DNA of 64,000 nucleotides from Candidatus Obscuribacterales bacterium (GTDB lineage Bacteria > Cyanobacteriota > Vampirovibrionia > Obscuribacterales > Obscuribacteraceae). Below are positions 25,836 through 34,970 of this stretch, piece after piece (position 1 is the stretch's first letter; each line of letters opens with the position of its first letter). Where the stretch lies: positions 124,001-188,000 of the forward strand of contig JAKFVQ010000027.1 of NCBI GenBank assembly GCA_021732085.1, read 5' to 3'. Position numbers and translations under genes: made by a program. A model generated the notes under the pieces. That model had not been told where the DNA came from and searched no databases. It saw only the letters and a list, made by a program, of their open reading frames with translations.

Positions 25836-26762
25836 TTGAGAGAAGAAAGACAATTGACTCAAGAGATAGTTAGTTCGAAGACTTTGCTAAAACTGGCTCG
25901 CAGCTTCCATACGAAGAAGAAGCTCGGTCAGCACTTCATGGTCAATGCAGAAGTCTTGCAAACTATTTGTGATTGTCTTGACTTAGATTGTGCTGATCAC
26001 ATTATTGAGATTGGTCCTGGAATCGGATTTCTTACGCGATTTCTGGCTCTTTCAGGTGCCCAAATAACAGCAGTAGAACTTGATCGCGAAAGCATTTCTG
26101 AATTGAAGGCATTGAATCTGCCGGGACTTACCATCAAACATGGAGACTTCTTAGCATACGATCTTGCTTCTGGGCGTTTTAGAGAAAACGGCTCAGAAGG
26201 CTGGGCTGAGCCGGATGGAAAGCAAAAGATCAAAGTAGTTGGAAATGTACCTTACCAAATTACCGGCCTAATATTAGGGCATCTCTTGGGTGAGATTGGA
26301 CAGCCGTCAGTCAATTTGAGTCAAATTGATCGTATTGTACTTATGGTTCAAAAGGAAGTCGCAGAGCGGATGGTCGCTCAGCCAGGCTCGAAGCAGTACG
26401 CTCAACTTTCGCTGCTCATTCAATATAATTGCGAAGCTGAGCTGGTCCGTGAAGTCGGAGCAGATCTTTTCTTTCCCCCACCGAGAGTGGATTCGGCAAT
26501 CGTCCGTTTAATTCCCCATGCCCAAGAACCTGTTTCTTGCGATAATAAGAAGCTGCTGAGAAGAGTTGTGAAAGCTGGTTTTGCCCAGAGGCGTAAAATG
26601 CTCAGAAATGCGCTCACCTCGTTGGGAGCAGCTCAATCCCTAATTGACGATGTTTTCAAAGATCTAAAAATTGATCCACAAGCACGGGCTGAAACACTTT
26701 CACTCAAGCAATTTGCTATGCTAACTAACGCTCTGGATCAGAGGCTGTCCGTGAAGAAGTAG
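25836..26762 (+). CDS. rsmA: 16S rRNA (adenine-1518/1519 N6)-dimethyltransferase
   Basis: RsmA (KsgA) dimethylates two adjacent adenines near the 3' end of 16S rRNA. Seen here: KKKLGQHFMVN at the start of the domain, IIEIGPGIGFLTRFL (SAM motif I), VVGNVPYQITGLIL (catalytic NVPY), and the C-terminal FFPPPRVDSAIVRLIP and FAQRRKMLRNAL. The protein starts at a TTG (25836). A second in-frame TTG at 25854 is equally possible. ispE follows after 7 bp, a frequent bacterial pairing. Confidence 0.95.
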   Translation: MREERQLTQEIVSSKTLLKLARSFHTKKKLGQHFMVNAEVLQTICDCLDLDCADHIIEIGPGIGFLTRFLALSGAQITAVELDRESISELKALNLPGLTIKHGDFLAYDLASGRFRENGSEGWAEPDGKQKIKVVGNVPYQITGLILGHLLGEIGQPSVNLSQIDRIVLMVQKEVAERMVAQPGSKQYAQLSLLIQYNCEAELVREVGADLFFPPPRVDSAIVRLIPHAQEPVSCDNKKLLRRVVKAGFAQRRKMLRNALTSLGAAQSLIDDVFKDLKIDPQARAETLSLKQFAMLTNALDQRLSVKK

Positions 26763-26769
26763 AGTTGCG

Positions 26770-27786
26770 GTGGATAACGTGAACAGAACATTTGCCAAAT
26801 CCAAAACAGCAATTGTGCGGGCGCCGGCGAAGGTCAATTTGACATTCGATATTCTGTCTTTGCGGAATGACGGCTTCCATGATATCGAAACTGTCTTTCA
26901 AGCTATTAGTCTTGAGGATGAGCTTAATATTGAAATTCAGGAATGCGACAGCAATGAGATTGAGATCAGAGTCGGCGAAGCCATTCTCCGAAAGCTAATT
27001 CCACTTGATCGAACTAATCTCATTGCTCGCGCTTTTGATGCATTCCTCGGTCGCCTTGCTCCGGCGCGAAAGTACAAAGCTGTGGTCGATTTGGACAAAC
27101 GCATTCCCATTGGTGCCGGATTGGCTGGTGGCAGTACTGACGCTGCTGCGATGTTGATAGTATTGAACGAATTGTTTGGTAACAAGTTTTCTCTAGAGGA
27201 ATTGATGGAGCTTGGTGCTCAACTAGGTTCCGACGTGCCGTTCTGTCTCATGGGCGGCACGGCTGTGGGGCGTGGGCGCGGTGAGTTACTTGAGCGAATC
27301 GGGCGAAACTTGGAGCTTTCGTTTTGCATAGTCAAGCCATTGAAGCTTGCTGTTTCTACCCCGTGGGCGTTCAAGAAATACGACGAAAATCTTGCTGAGT
27401 CAAAGACGGCGAAACCGCCGTTGAGTTTGGCTGGTGTCCGGGCGGGACTTGAAAATGCAGATCTGGAGTTGACTTTGTCGAGTCTTGGAAATGTCTTCCA
27501 GCCCGTTATCTTTGACGCACATCCCGAGTTGAAGAAATTGCATGCTGATCTGCTTTCTCAGGGTGTTTTCGCCTGCCACATGACTGGAAGTGGTCCGACG
27601 CTCTTTGCGATAAGTTCTGGTCGCGAAATGGGGCATCATATACGGAGGCATATGCTGAAGGATGATGAAATCGGATATTACTATGGAACGGAAGAAGTAA
27701 TCAGAGAAGCTCATCCTCCACTCGATTTCCGCTTAGCCGAAGCGGTATCTTATGGACCAAGAGTCTTATCGATCTCGGAAAACTGA
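26770..27786 (+). CDS. ispE: 4-diphosphocytidyl-2-C-methyl-D-erythritol kinase
   Basis: IspE phosphorylates CDP-methylerythritol in the MEP route to isoprenoids. The GHMP-kinase layout is clear: APAKVNLTFDILSLRNDGFHD at the N-terminus with the catalytic-region Lys, the glycine-rich ATP loop IPIGAGLAGGSTDAAA, LGSDVPFCLMGGTAVGRGRG, and the late CHMTGSGPTLFAI. At 338 residues it is somewhat longer than usual because of a C-terminal extension of about 40 residues. GTG start at 26770, 7 bp after rsmA. Confidence 0.95.
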   Translation: MDNVNRTFAKSKTAIVRAPAKVNLTFDILSLRNDGFHDIETVFQAISLEDELNIEIQECDSNEIEIRVGEAILRKLIPLDRTNLIARAFDAFLGRLAPARKYKAVVDLDKRIPIGAGLAGGSTDAAAMLIVLNELFGNKFSLEELMELGAQLGSDVPFCLMGGTAVGRGRGELLERIGRNLELSFCIVKPLKLAVSTPWAFKKYDENLAESKTAKPPLSLAGVRAGLENADLELTLSSLGNVFQPVIFDAHPELKKLHADLLSQGVFACHMTGSGPTLFAISSGREMGHHIRRHMLKDDEIGYYYGTEEVIREAHPPLDFRLAEAVSYGPRVLSISEN

Positions 27787-27828
27787 CATTTATGTATTGA
27801 GTTATGAGGCGACTTTGAGAGTGGGAAA

Positions 27829-28848
27829 ATGGCTAAAAAAGCAAGTGGCGAACTACTGAAACAAACTAAGAAGACAGGCAAGACCGGCCTTGCTAAAGCA
27901 GCGAAAAGCAAACCGGCTGTTGCCAAACCGGCGACCGCAAAAACTGTGAAAATTGCTGTTGATGAGCTTGCAAAAAAGGCACCTAAGGTGACTGTCAAAT
28001 CGGCAAGCAAGACTACAACTGAGCAAGCTAAGCAAAGCAAATCAGATAAGGCGAATTCGGGGAAGTCTGGAAAAGCATCTGTAAGAACCACTGCTAAAAA
28101 TACTCAAGGGACGCCACAGTCTGTTGGTAGCGGTAAAGAAAAAAACAAGACTTTAAGGTCCGCCGGTGCCGGAAAAGAGAAGCAAGGCGCTGCTGCCGTA
28201 ATGGAGAAAAACGTACAGCTCGTCAGCAAGAACACTGCTGCCGAAGTGATGCGCTTGTTATGCAAGACTTATCCTGATGCGCAGTGTGAGCTGACGTTCA
28301 AAAACGATTTTGAGCTTTTGATAGCAGTGATTTTGTCTGCTCAAACAACTGACGTTCAGGTTAATAAAGTAACTCCCAAGCTGTTCGAAAAATTTCCCAC
28401 CGCACGTGCTCTTGCTGAGGCGGATATCGAAGACGTTAAGGAAATAGTCAAACCGACCGGTTATTACAATAACAAGGCTAAAATAATTCAGGCCTGCGCT
28501 CAATCGCTGGTAACTAATTTCGGGTCAAAGGTGCCGAATAACTTAGATGAGCTGGTCAGGCTGCCTGGCGTTGGGCGCAAAACGGCAAATGTTGTTCTCG
28601 GTGTGATTCACAAGATTCCGGGATGGGCCGTGGATACGCATGTGCAGCGATTATCTAAGCGCTTGGGTTTTACCACCAACGAGGACCCTCTGAAAATAGA
28701 AGTTGATTTGCAAAATCTATTTCCTAATAGTGATTGGTCCTTGTACGGTATCACATTGATTTTTCACGGTAGAAGATTGTGTTTTGCAAGGAATCCAGAT
28801 TGTCCAAATTGCCCGGTGAATCATTTGTGTCCAAGTTCGCTAGTTTAG
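27829..28848 (+). CDS. nth: Endonuclease III with Lys/Ala-rich N-terminal tail
   Basis: Nth removes oxidised pyrimidines and nicks the resulting AP site. The catalytic part (about residues 128-339) has the helix-hairpin-helix LPGVGRKTANVVLG with the nucleophilic Lys, the catalytic Asp in VDTHVQRLSKR, and the iron-sulfur site C-x6-C-x2-C-x5-C at the C-terminus. The first 125 residues are an extra tail rich in Lys, Ala, Ser and Thr with repeated AKKA/KPA-like units, similar in composition to histone H1 tails. Typical bacterial Nth lacks this. The tail probably adds non-specific DNA binding. Confidence 0.93.
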   Translation: MAKKASGELLKQTKKTGKTGLAKAAKSKPAVAKPATAKTVKIAVDELAKKAPKVTVKSASKTTTEQAKQSKSDKANSGKSGKASVRTTAKNTQGTPQSVGSGKEKNKTLRSAGAGKEKQGAAAVMEKNVQLVSKNTAAEVMRLLCKTYPDAQCELTFKNDFELLIAVILSAQTTDVQVNKVTPKLFEKFPTARALAEADIEDVKEIVKPTGYYNNKAKIIQACAQSLVTNFGSKVPNNLDELVRLPGVGRKTANVVLGVIHKIPGWAVDTHVQRLSKRLGFTTNEDPLKIEVDLQNLFPNSDWSLYGITLIFHGRRLCFARNPDCPNCPVNHLCPSSLV

Positions 28849-29019
28849 TTTTTGTGTTTCGAAGACTGTTTGCGGGCTTTTGCTTTGGCTGGTTTGCCGT
28901 CTGCGTGAGTTTAGGCGCAATGTGGAGACATTGCCCCGCCATAAGAGAGCTAGCGTGGTTCTTAGCGGGTTAGATCCCTCATAAGCGATTCAGGTGCTTT
29001 CCAAACGATCATTTCCGAT
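28849..29019. other. Convergent intergenic gap, nothing recognised
   Basis: The stops of nth and of the minus-strand membrane protein face each other across about 170 bp. I see no hairpin with a T-run. Confidence 0.4.
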
Positions 29020-29490
29020 CTAGTCTTTTTGAAGTCTTCCTGGCTTGAAAATTTGGTTGAATAACTTGTGCATTGGCGTATCCAGGACGCGGTCACGCTC
29101 AACCCACCCGAGCGAGCCCTCGTAATCGCCATCTAGAACTTTGATTTTTACCAATCCGTGCGGTATTGCATACAATACTACTTTGTCGTTGCCTAATACC
29201 TTCACTTTAGTGTGATTTGGGAGTTTAGCTATGGAACCATTCTTCAAGCATCTTTGAAGTTCGTTTTTAGCTGGTAGCCTCAAGTAATCATTGCCAATGG
29301 TGGCATCTATAGGGACCGATGCCAGTCTTTTATTGGCGCCGATATATACGGACTCGTCATAAGGCGAAGAGACCTCACAGCTTTTACCTAATATCGCCTG
29401 GTTTCCGTTGTTAAGGCTGGTGAGTATACCTGTTGAATATAGGTAGTAAGCTGCTAAAGCAAGCGTAATAAGGAATATTAGTTTACCCAT
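29020..29490 (-). CDS. Hypothetical membrane-anchored protein with SH3-like C-terminus
   Basis: The 156-residue product starts with one hydrophobic helix (KLIFLITLALAAYYLYSTGI), then about 60 residues without a recognised fold. The C-terminal part (HTKVKVLGNDKVVLYAIPHG, then VKIKVLDGDYEGSLGWVERDRV) has the turn pattern of a bacterial SH3 domain. I chose the ATG at 29490 because AGGGGG precedes it. An ATG at 29511 lacks a binding site. Confidence 0.65.
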   Translation of the reverse strand: MGKLIFLITLALAAYYLYSTGILTSLNNGNQAILGKSCEVSSPYDESVYIGANKRLASVPIDATIGNDYLRLPAKNELQRCLKNGSIAKLPNHTKVKVLGNDKVVLYAIPHGLVKIKVLDGDYEGSLGWVERDRVLDTPMHKLFNQIFKPGRLQKD

Positions 29491-29782
29491 GCTGCCCCCT
29501 GCTAATCCCATCCGTTCGAAGTCGCTCGCTTCGTGGATATAGACTTTGCTAGCCAAATTGTGAAACTTAGTTTTGTAAGCAATCGTACAAAAGACGATAA
29601 CATCAATATAGCACCGAGCGTCAGTCTTGACAAGGTGTGGACTGCAAAATCCAGGCACGCAGCATAGAGCCAGTTTGAAAGGCGGCTGCTAGGCTTGATT
29701 TATAGGTTTGCCCGCCGCTGCCCGCTCTAACTTGGGCACCGTCTGCGGCGACGGCACGAAAATGAGTTTGAATGTTATATGC
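29491..29782. other. Intergenic, nothing recognised
   Basis: No reading frame here has a convincing ribosome binding site or conserved motif. Open frames in it have the composition of random sequence. Confidence 0.4.
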
Positions 29783-29814
29783 AAAAAAAACAGATTGGCT
29801 GGAAAGCCAATCTG
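29783..29814 (-). terminator. Intrinsic terminator of the Gly-rich secreted protein gene
   Basis: CAGATTGGCT-GGAA-AGCCAATCTG gives a perfect 10-bp stem. Read on the minus strand it is followed by eight T. It lies about 80 bp after the stop at 29892. Confidence 0.9.
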
Positions 29815-29891
29815 TTTGCGGATAATGAGAATTTAAAGGCTTATTTGCCCTCAATCAGCAAGCGGCAGAGCCAGTTATTTAAGCAGGGCGA

Positions 29892-30389
29892 CTAGTCGCC
29901 GGTGCTTACGCTGCGTCGATAGTATCGACCGCCATAATTCGGTGTATTGAATGTAGGTGGCTGTCCGCCTCCGAAGCTATCGGGGATGATTTGTCCACCG
30001 CCGCCGTTGGAATTTCCACCCCATCCGCCACCGCCGCCACCCAAGCCCATTGCGCCCATGCCGCCGAGGATGAAGCCCTGGCTGTTGTAGGCACCGCCTG
30101 AGAGAACCATTTGTTGCTGCGTATTATTGAACGCATCTTGTGAAGTCTTCCAAGTATCCGTTTGGTTAGCCTGAGCATTCGTCAGATAACGGTGAGCTTC
30201 TTGCATGTTGCTGTAGTCTGTCTCGCGTCTTTGGCGTGACGACAAGTTATCCAGAGAAGAGCTAAAGCTATCGCTATTCGCTTGGAAAGATGCATCGGCA
30301 CTGTCGTCTATAAAGTCATCTGCCATCGCAGCTGGAAATGCCAGCGAAACCAAGCTAAAGCCGAGTATCAACAACGTTTTCCTGTTCAT
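29892..30389 (-). CDS. Hypothetical secreted Gly-rich protein
   Basis: The 165-residue product begins MNRKTLLILGFSLVSLAFPAAMA, a clear signal peptide. The mature part has a Ser/Asp/Asn/Gln-rich helical stretch (about 25-90), then a Gly-rich tail (GGMGAMGLGGGGGGWGG and GGGGQIIPD) and a basic Tyr/Arg end. I chose the ATG at 30389 on the basis of the signal peptide and an AAGGGA upstream. No family recognised. It may be a cell-surface protein. Confidence 0.65.
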   Translation of the reverse strand: MNRKTLLILGFSLVSLAFPAAMADDFIDDSADASFQANSDSFSSSLDNLSSRQRRETDYSNMQEAHRYLTNAQANQTDTWKTSQDAFNNTQQQMVLSGGAYNSQGFILGGMGAMGLGGGGGGWGGNSNGGGGQIIPDSFGGGQPPTFNTPNYGGRYYRRSVSTGD

Positions 30390-30580
30390 TTTGTTTGATC
30401 CCTTAACCAATCCCTCTTCAATGTTATGCCACGCCCGTGAGCATGCTGTGAACCCCAATTGGATTAATTGTCACCTTGCTATACGAAAGCATTTAATCTA
30501 TCTTTGTTCATGGATGATAGGAACATGCTTCCAGTCTCTGCCGGCAACAATTGCGCGATCGCGCCTGGAAAGAGAAAAAC

Positions 30581-33500
30581 TTGTTTGGATTCTTTTCCTC
30601 CAAGCCCTTGCCATTAGGGCAAATTGAAAAATTCGCCATGCCTGAAAATACTGCTGCCGCAAGCGAAGAAAAAGACGAGACAAGTCCGCTTGCTGGATTA
30701 ACTTTTCGCTTTCCCCTCAGAAGATATCAGCAGGAAATTCTTGAGCTGATAAAGCTGAAGTTCGAACGCGGAGAGCGCGAACTACATATAGTTGCTCCTC
30801 CTGGTGCAGGCAAAACAATTATCGGACTTCAGATTGCGTCTGAATTGCAGCAGAATACGCTAATCATTTCACCTACAACTACAATTCAAGCGCAGTGGGC
30901 CGAGAAGCTGAATCTCTTCCTCCCTGTCGGTGAAGAAGCTTATGGTGTTCAGCATCTTATCGGCACTCATGACGACAAACCTCTCAAACCAATTACTCTG
31001 CTGACCTATCAGGTTCTTTCCACTCCCGGAAGAGAACAAGAATACTTGGAAAAGTTGGCTCATAAGAGTTGGATTGAAGAACTGATTGCCAAAGGACTGT
31101 CTCACGGCGATGCCGAATTGCGAATTCTGGAGCTTTTGCAAAATAACAGCAAAGCTCATGACAAAGAAATGTCGCGGCACATTACCAGGTTGCGCAGAAA
31201 GCTCACAGAAGTCTTAGATATTGGCGAAGTCATCCATCCAAACGCGTTGGCTTTGATCCAATCTTTGCGGCGGCAGAAGTTCAAAACAGTAATTTTTGAC
31301 GAGTGCCATCACTTGACAGATTATTGGGCTGCGATCATGACTCATTTGATCAAGCGGCTCGACAACCCAGTCGTGATTGGACTAACTGGAACTCCACCAG
31401 AGGGAAAATCTCAGAGCCAAGAAAATCGCTATGTTTCACTTGTTGGTGAAATAGATTATCAGGTTCCGACACCAGCCCTGGTGCGCGAAGGCGGCTTGGC
31501 ACCATTTCAGGACCTGGTTTATTTTGTCTCGCCGACAAGAGAGGAAGAGAAATTTCTTGAGGATCAGCATCAAGAGTTTCACCTCTTGCTGGAAGAGTTA
31601 TCCATGCCCGAGGGGGCGCTTCTGACAAAATGGGTGCAAGAGCGTATCAGTTCAATCTGCCAATCCGGAGCAGGATGGAAAGAGTTCGCCAATAAACAGC
31701 GAGACCTGGCAAGCGCGTTAATTCGATACGCCTGGAAGCACCGTCTTGCTATGCCTCTGGAGCAAGAGTTGTCGACTCATCTCATGCAGTCACCGCTTTT
31801 AGATGATTGGATGAACATTCTAGAAGACTTCGCACTGAACTTCTTAAAGATAAGTGCATCGACTGAGGATCATCATCTTTATGAGAAGATTCGTGGCGCA
31901 ATTGCCAAGCTTGGATATGGCTTGACTGAGAAGGGAATTCGCAAGCAGGCATCGCCTGTTGATCGCGTTTTGGCTTTTAGCAAAGGCAAATCGAAGGCTG
32001 TCGCGGAAATACTTTCTGTAGAGCAGCGCAATCTAGGTGAGCGACTCCGCTGCGCGGTTGTAACCGATTTTGAGCGCATGTCTGCGACCGCAGCCAAGCA
32101 GACGCGGGGGGTCTTGAATGAGGAGTCAGGTGGCGCGATTGCAGTGCTTCGTGAGCTGCTCAAGGCGGAAGTTAGTGCCGAACTTAATCCGTGTCTTGTT
32201 ACTGGATCACTCATTTTGATAGATAAGCGAATAGCGGAGCAGTTTTGCACTGCTATGACCGAGCATCTGCGCGCCGAAGAGTTCAATTTTGAAATTACTT
32301 TGACCGAACATCCTTCAGAAGCTTTTGTCGAAGTAAAGGCCGCCTCGTCCGAGTGGGAAGCTCGTTTGTATGTCAGACTTGCAACCAAGATTTTGGAACG
32401 TGGTATCACAAAAGTTCTGATTGGAACAAGAGGGATCTTTGGCGAGGGGTGGGACTGCCAGTCACTCAACACGCTGATCGACTTAACTACCACGACGACG
32501 CCTGTGTCCGTTAAACAGCTGCGCGGACGATCGATTCGCATCAACACGACAGATCCGCTGGGTGGTCGCAAGGTTGCGAATAATTGGGATGTCGTTTGTA
32601 TTGCACCATATCTGGAAAAAGGATTGAACGACTACCAGCGCTTCGCACGCAAACACGAAGGTTATTTTGGAATTTGCGACGATGGTCAGGTGGAGTGCGG
32701 TGTTGGACACGTGCATCCGTCTTTTTCTGAATTGAGTCCTGCTGAGATTTTTGCCAACCTTGAGGATTTCAATCAAGAAATGCGGATGCGGGCGCTGATT
32801 CGTGATGGCATATATGATTTGTGGAAAGTCGGGCAGCCATACCAGAATAAGACTTTGGGATGCGTGGAAGTAACTCGGATGCGTAAGTTGGCGTTAACGC
32901 CACCGAACATTCGACAAAATTTGCAATATCCAGTTCATAGTAAAATGCTCCAAGAGAATTTGAATGGTGTTCTTATTGAGAGCGCCGGATTAGGTGCGTT
33001 AATTTCGGTTGTGACGGCATTTCTTGTAGCCAATATGGCTGTGCCGGGAATTGTTGCCGTCATTCCATTTGTTGGTGGTCTGGCTCTGGCGCAGAGGCGA
33101 TATTCCGAGCTATATGGAAAACTGAAGAAGGAGATCTGCCGTCCACATTCTCAAGAATCTGCACTCTTTGACATGGCAAGAGCGATACTGAGTGGGCTGC
33201 AGCATGCAAAACTCCTGCCTGCGCACTTAACGAAAGAATCAATCAAGCTCAGCGTTAGGTCCGATGGAAGCTACAGAATCTTCCTGGATAATGTGGATTC
33301 GCAGCAATCACAGTATTTTGTCAAATGCTTGAAGGAGCTGTTGGCACCAGTCCGAAGTCAACCGTATTTGATTCCTAAATATGAGTATGCATTTCCAACT
33401 GCGCGTGATAAGAATGCTGATAAGAAAAATGGCAAATCCTTGGATCCGAGCCAAAGTAATTCGCAAGTGAGTGCTGCCCTCGAGGAGCTTTCAGATGATG

Positions 33501-34108
33501 GACGCTTGCTGCAGTCTGCCGCGCTCGTTTCCCCTGTAAATGCAGGCATTGTGGAAGCTTCTTCGAAGGAGCTTGACGCTTCTTCCGGGGCCGACTCTAA
33601 CGGCATTGCAATCTCTGGCAAGGAGGGGATTCAATCTCCAAATTTGGATACTAAGTCCGTTTTGACTCATGGATCTGCGGCCGCTGAACCCATTTTGCAG
33701 GAGCCGTCATTAAGCGCTGATTCAACTGAAAGCAACGCATTGCCACCAGCTCCGATGCGTTTGCGATCGGCATTGCGTCCATCGACGTTCAAACGAGCAA
33801 TCAATTTTTCTGCAATTGCTTTGTTTGGAAAAAATGAGAAGGATCGATTTGCTACTGAGGTAGCCCAAGATAGTGAGGATCGATTCTTCAAAGCTTATCT
33901 AAAGGGGCGTGCTGAACCGCGCATTGCTGCTTATTACCCTGTGCCGAGTTTGCTTGCTCGTTCTGAAAAAGGCCGTGCAGCGTTTGAAGCGGCTTGGAAT
34001 AAATATGTTAGTCCTGGTTTCATCGTCGCTACAGAAACGAAGCCGGAACTCTTGAACCGGTATTTTGGAATGGGCGCATCATTGGCGCAGCGAATGCTTT
34101 GGGAGTGA
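30581..34108 (+). CDS. Superfamily 2 DEAD/DEAH-type helicase with membrane segment
   Basis: The helicase core holds the Q-like segment FPLRRYQQEI, Walker A APPGAGKT (about residues 72-79), a DECHH box at about 240, GLTGTPP (motif III) and a C-terminal RecA domain with GTRGIFGEGWDCQSLN and KQLRGRSIRIN (motifs V-VI). Several hundred residues between the RecA lobes are not recognised. After the core come two adjacent hydrophobic stretches (GALISVVTAFLVANMAVPGIV and AVIPFVGGLALA, about residues 810-845), then a conserved-looking domain and a long Ser/Ala-rich linker. The start is uncertain: TTG 30581 has GGAAAGAG upstream, with ATG 30638 and TTG 30551 as alternatives. It has the ResIII/type-III-restriction helicase look. 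Whether it acts on DNA or RNA is unknown. Confidence 0.85.
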   Translation: MFGFFSSKPLPLGQIEKFAMPENTAAASEEKDETSPLAGLTFRFPLRRYQQEILELIKLKFERGERELHIVAPPGAGKTIIGLQIASELQQNTLIISPTTTIQAQWAEKLNLFLPVGEEAYGVQHLIGTHDDKPLKPITLLTYQVLSTPGREQEYLEKLAHKSWIEELIAKGLSHGDAELRILELLQNNSKAHDKEMSRHITRLRRKLTEVLDIGEVIHPNALALIQSLRRQKFKTVIFDECHHLTDYWAAIMTHLIKRLDNPVVIGLTGTPPEGKSQSQENRYVSLVGEIDYQVPTPALVREGGLAPFQDLVYFVSPTREEEKFLEDQHQEFHLLLEELSMPEGALLTKWVQERISSICQSGAGWKEFANKQRDLASALIRYAWKHRLAMPLEQELSTHLMQSPLLDDWMNILEDFALNFLKISASTEDHHLYEKIRGAIAKLGYGLTEKGIRKQASPVDRVLAFSKGKSKAVAEILSVEQRNLGERLRCAVVTDFERMSATAAKQTRGVLNEESGGAIAVLRELLKAEVSAELNPCLVTGSLILIDKRIAEQFCTAMTEHLRAEEFNFEITLTEHPSEAFVEVKAASSEWEARLYVRLATKILERGITKVLIGTRGIFGEGWDCQSLNTLIDLTTTTTPVSVKQLRGRSIRINTTDPLGGRKVANNWDVVCIAPYLEKGLNDYQRFARKHEGYFGICDDGQVECGVGHVHPSFSELSPAEIFANLEDFNQEMRMRALIRDGIYDLWKVGQPYQNKTLGCVEVTRMRKLALTPPNIRQNLQYPVHSKMLQENLNGVLIESAGLGALISVVTAFLVANMAVPGIVAVIPFVGGLALAQRRYSELYGKLKKEICRPHSQESALFDMARAILSGLQHAKLLPAHLTKESIKLSVRSDGSYRIFLDNVDSQQSQYFVKCLKELLAPVRSQPYLIPKYEYAFPTARDKNADKKNGKSLDPSQSNSQVSAALEELSDDGRLLQSAALVSPVNAGIVEASSKELDASSGADSNGIAISGKEGIQSPNLDTKSVLTHGSAAAEPILQEPSLSADSTESNALPPAPMRLRSALRPSTFKRAINFSAIALFGKNEKDRFATEVAQDSEDRFFKAYLKGRAEPRIAAYYPVPSLLARSEKGRAAFEAAWNKYVSPGFIVATETKPELLNRYFGMGASLAQRMLWE

Positions 34109-34142
34109 GGGCAGCATTCTTTCTTTGCGCTGAATGTAATTT

Positions 34143-34373
34143 CTAGACGTTTTTCAGATCGTCCCGCAACAAAAGATCCTGCAAAATTTCGAATGCTTTG
34201 TCATCGAAAATGTTGTCATTGAGTGCGCGCTCTAGAAATGTGCGTTCTTCGGCTGACACTCGTCCATCTGCAAGAATGAGCTCCTTGATAGCCTTTGCAA
34301 CAAACCTCGATACTTTTGTATCGTCCTTCAGAATTTCCCTGAGAGCTTCTTCAAGGCTTTTGAGTGTGGCCAC
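34143..34373 (-). CDS. Small TerB-like helical protein
   Basis: The 76-residue product has the segment AIKELILADGRVSAEERTFLERAL, which resembles the TerB (tellurite-resistance) helical fold, where ADG and the following acidic residues are conserved. I chose the GTG at 34373 because AAGGAG lies 7 nt upstream. No tellurite genes are nearby, so the role is unknown. Confidence 0.6.
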   Translation of the reverse strand: MATLKSLEEALREILKDDTKVSRFVAKAIKELILADGRVSAEERTFLERALNDNIFDDKAFEILQDLLLRDDLKNV

Positions 34374-34547
34374 GGCATAGCTCCTTGATATCATCGAACC
34401 TGGTTTTTGTATGATCTCATCGCTTTAGAAGAACGTCAAACTTCCTTTCTGGAACTAGAACTCATTCGGCTGTAAAATAGGCAATCTAACGATGAGTTCA
34501 GCCAGCAGGCAGAATGTCGCATTCCATAAACATATGAGGAAATGCAA

Positions 34548-34886
34548 ATGTCAGAAGACGTTGCAGAGCAGATTTCGGTAGTCGACCTGAAGAAGGCAAT
34601 GGATGAGGGCAAAGAATTTGTGCTCGTCGATGTACGTGAGCCGCATGAATTGAAGATCTGTTGCTTGAAGTACAATCTGCACATTCCGCTTGGTGATCTT
34701 AGATTCCGTCTTGAAGAGCTTGATCCGTTCAAAGACAAGGACATCGTCGTGTATTGCAGATCTGGACGACGCAGCAACATGGCCGTTATGTTCCTGAATG
34801 AACTTGGTTATTCGACTGCTCGCAATCTCAAGGGTGGCGTATTAGCCTGGTCCGACGAAATCGATTCGTCTTTCACTAAATACTAA
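34548..34886 (+). CDS. Rhodanese-like domain protein
   Basis: The 112-residue single-domain protein has LVDVREPHE, IPLGDL and the active-site loop CRSGRRS with the catalytic Cys, then AVMFLNELGYSTARNLKGG and AWS. Rhodanese-domain proteins carry sulfur as persulfide or reduce small oxyanions. I chose the second ATG (34548) because GAGGAA then has proper spacing. The first ATG at 34542 is too close to it. Confidence 0.92.
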   Translation: MSEDVAEQISVVDLKKAMDEGKEFVLVDVREPHELKICCLKYNLHIPLGDLRFRLEELDPFKDKDIVVYCRSGRRSNMAVMFLNELGYSTARNLKGGVLAWSDEIDSSFTKY

Positions 34887-34970
34887 GCCGAACGTCAAAT
34901 TCTAAGCAGGTTCCATGAATTCCTGGGCTGAATTGTTCAGTGAACTGAATAGATTACTCTGTGCGTATGG

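Noticed and set aside
30554..30566. GCGCGATCGCGC resembling the HIP1 octamer
   Set aside because: A single copy only; one HIP1-like site says nothing about lineage.
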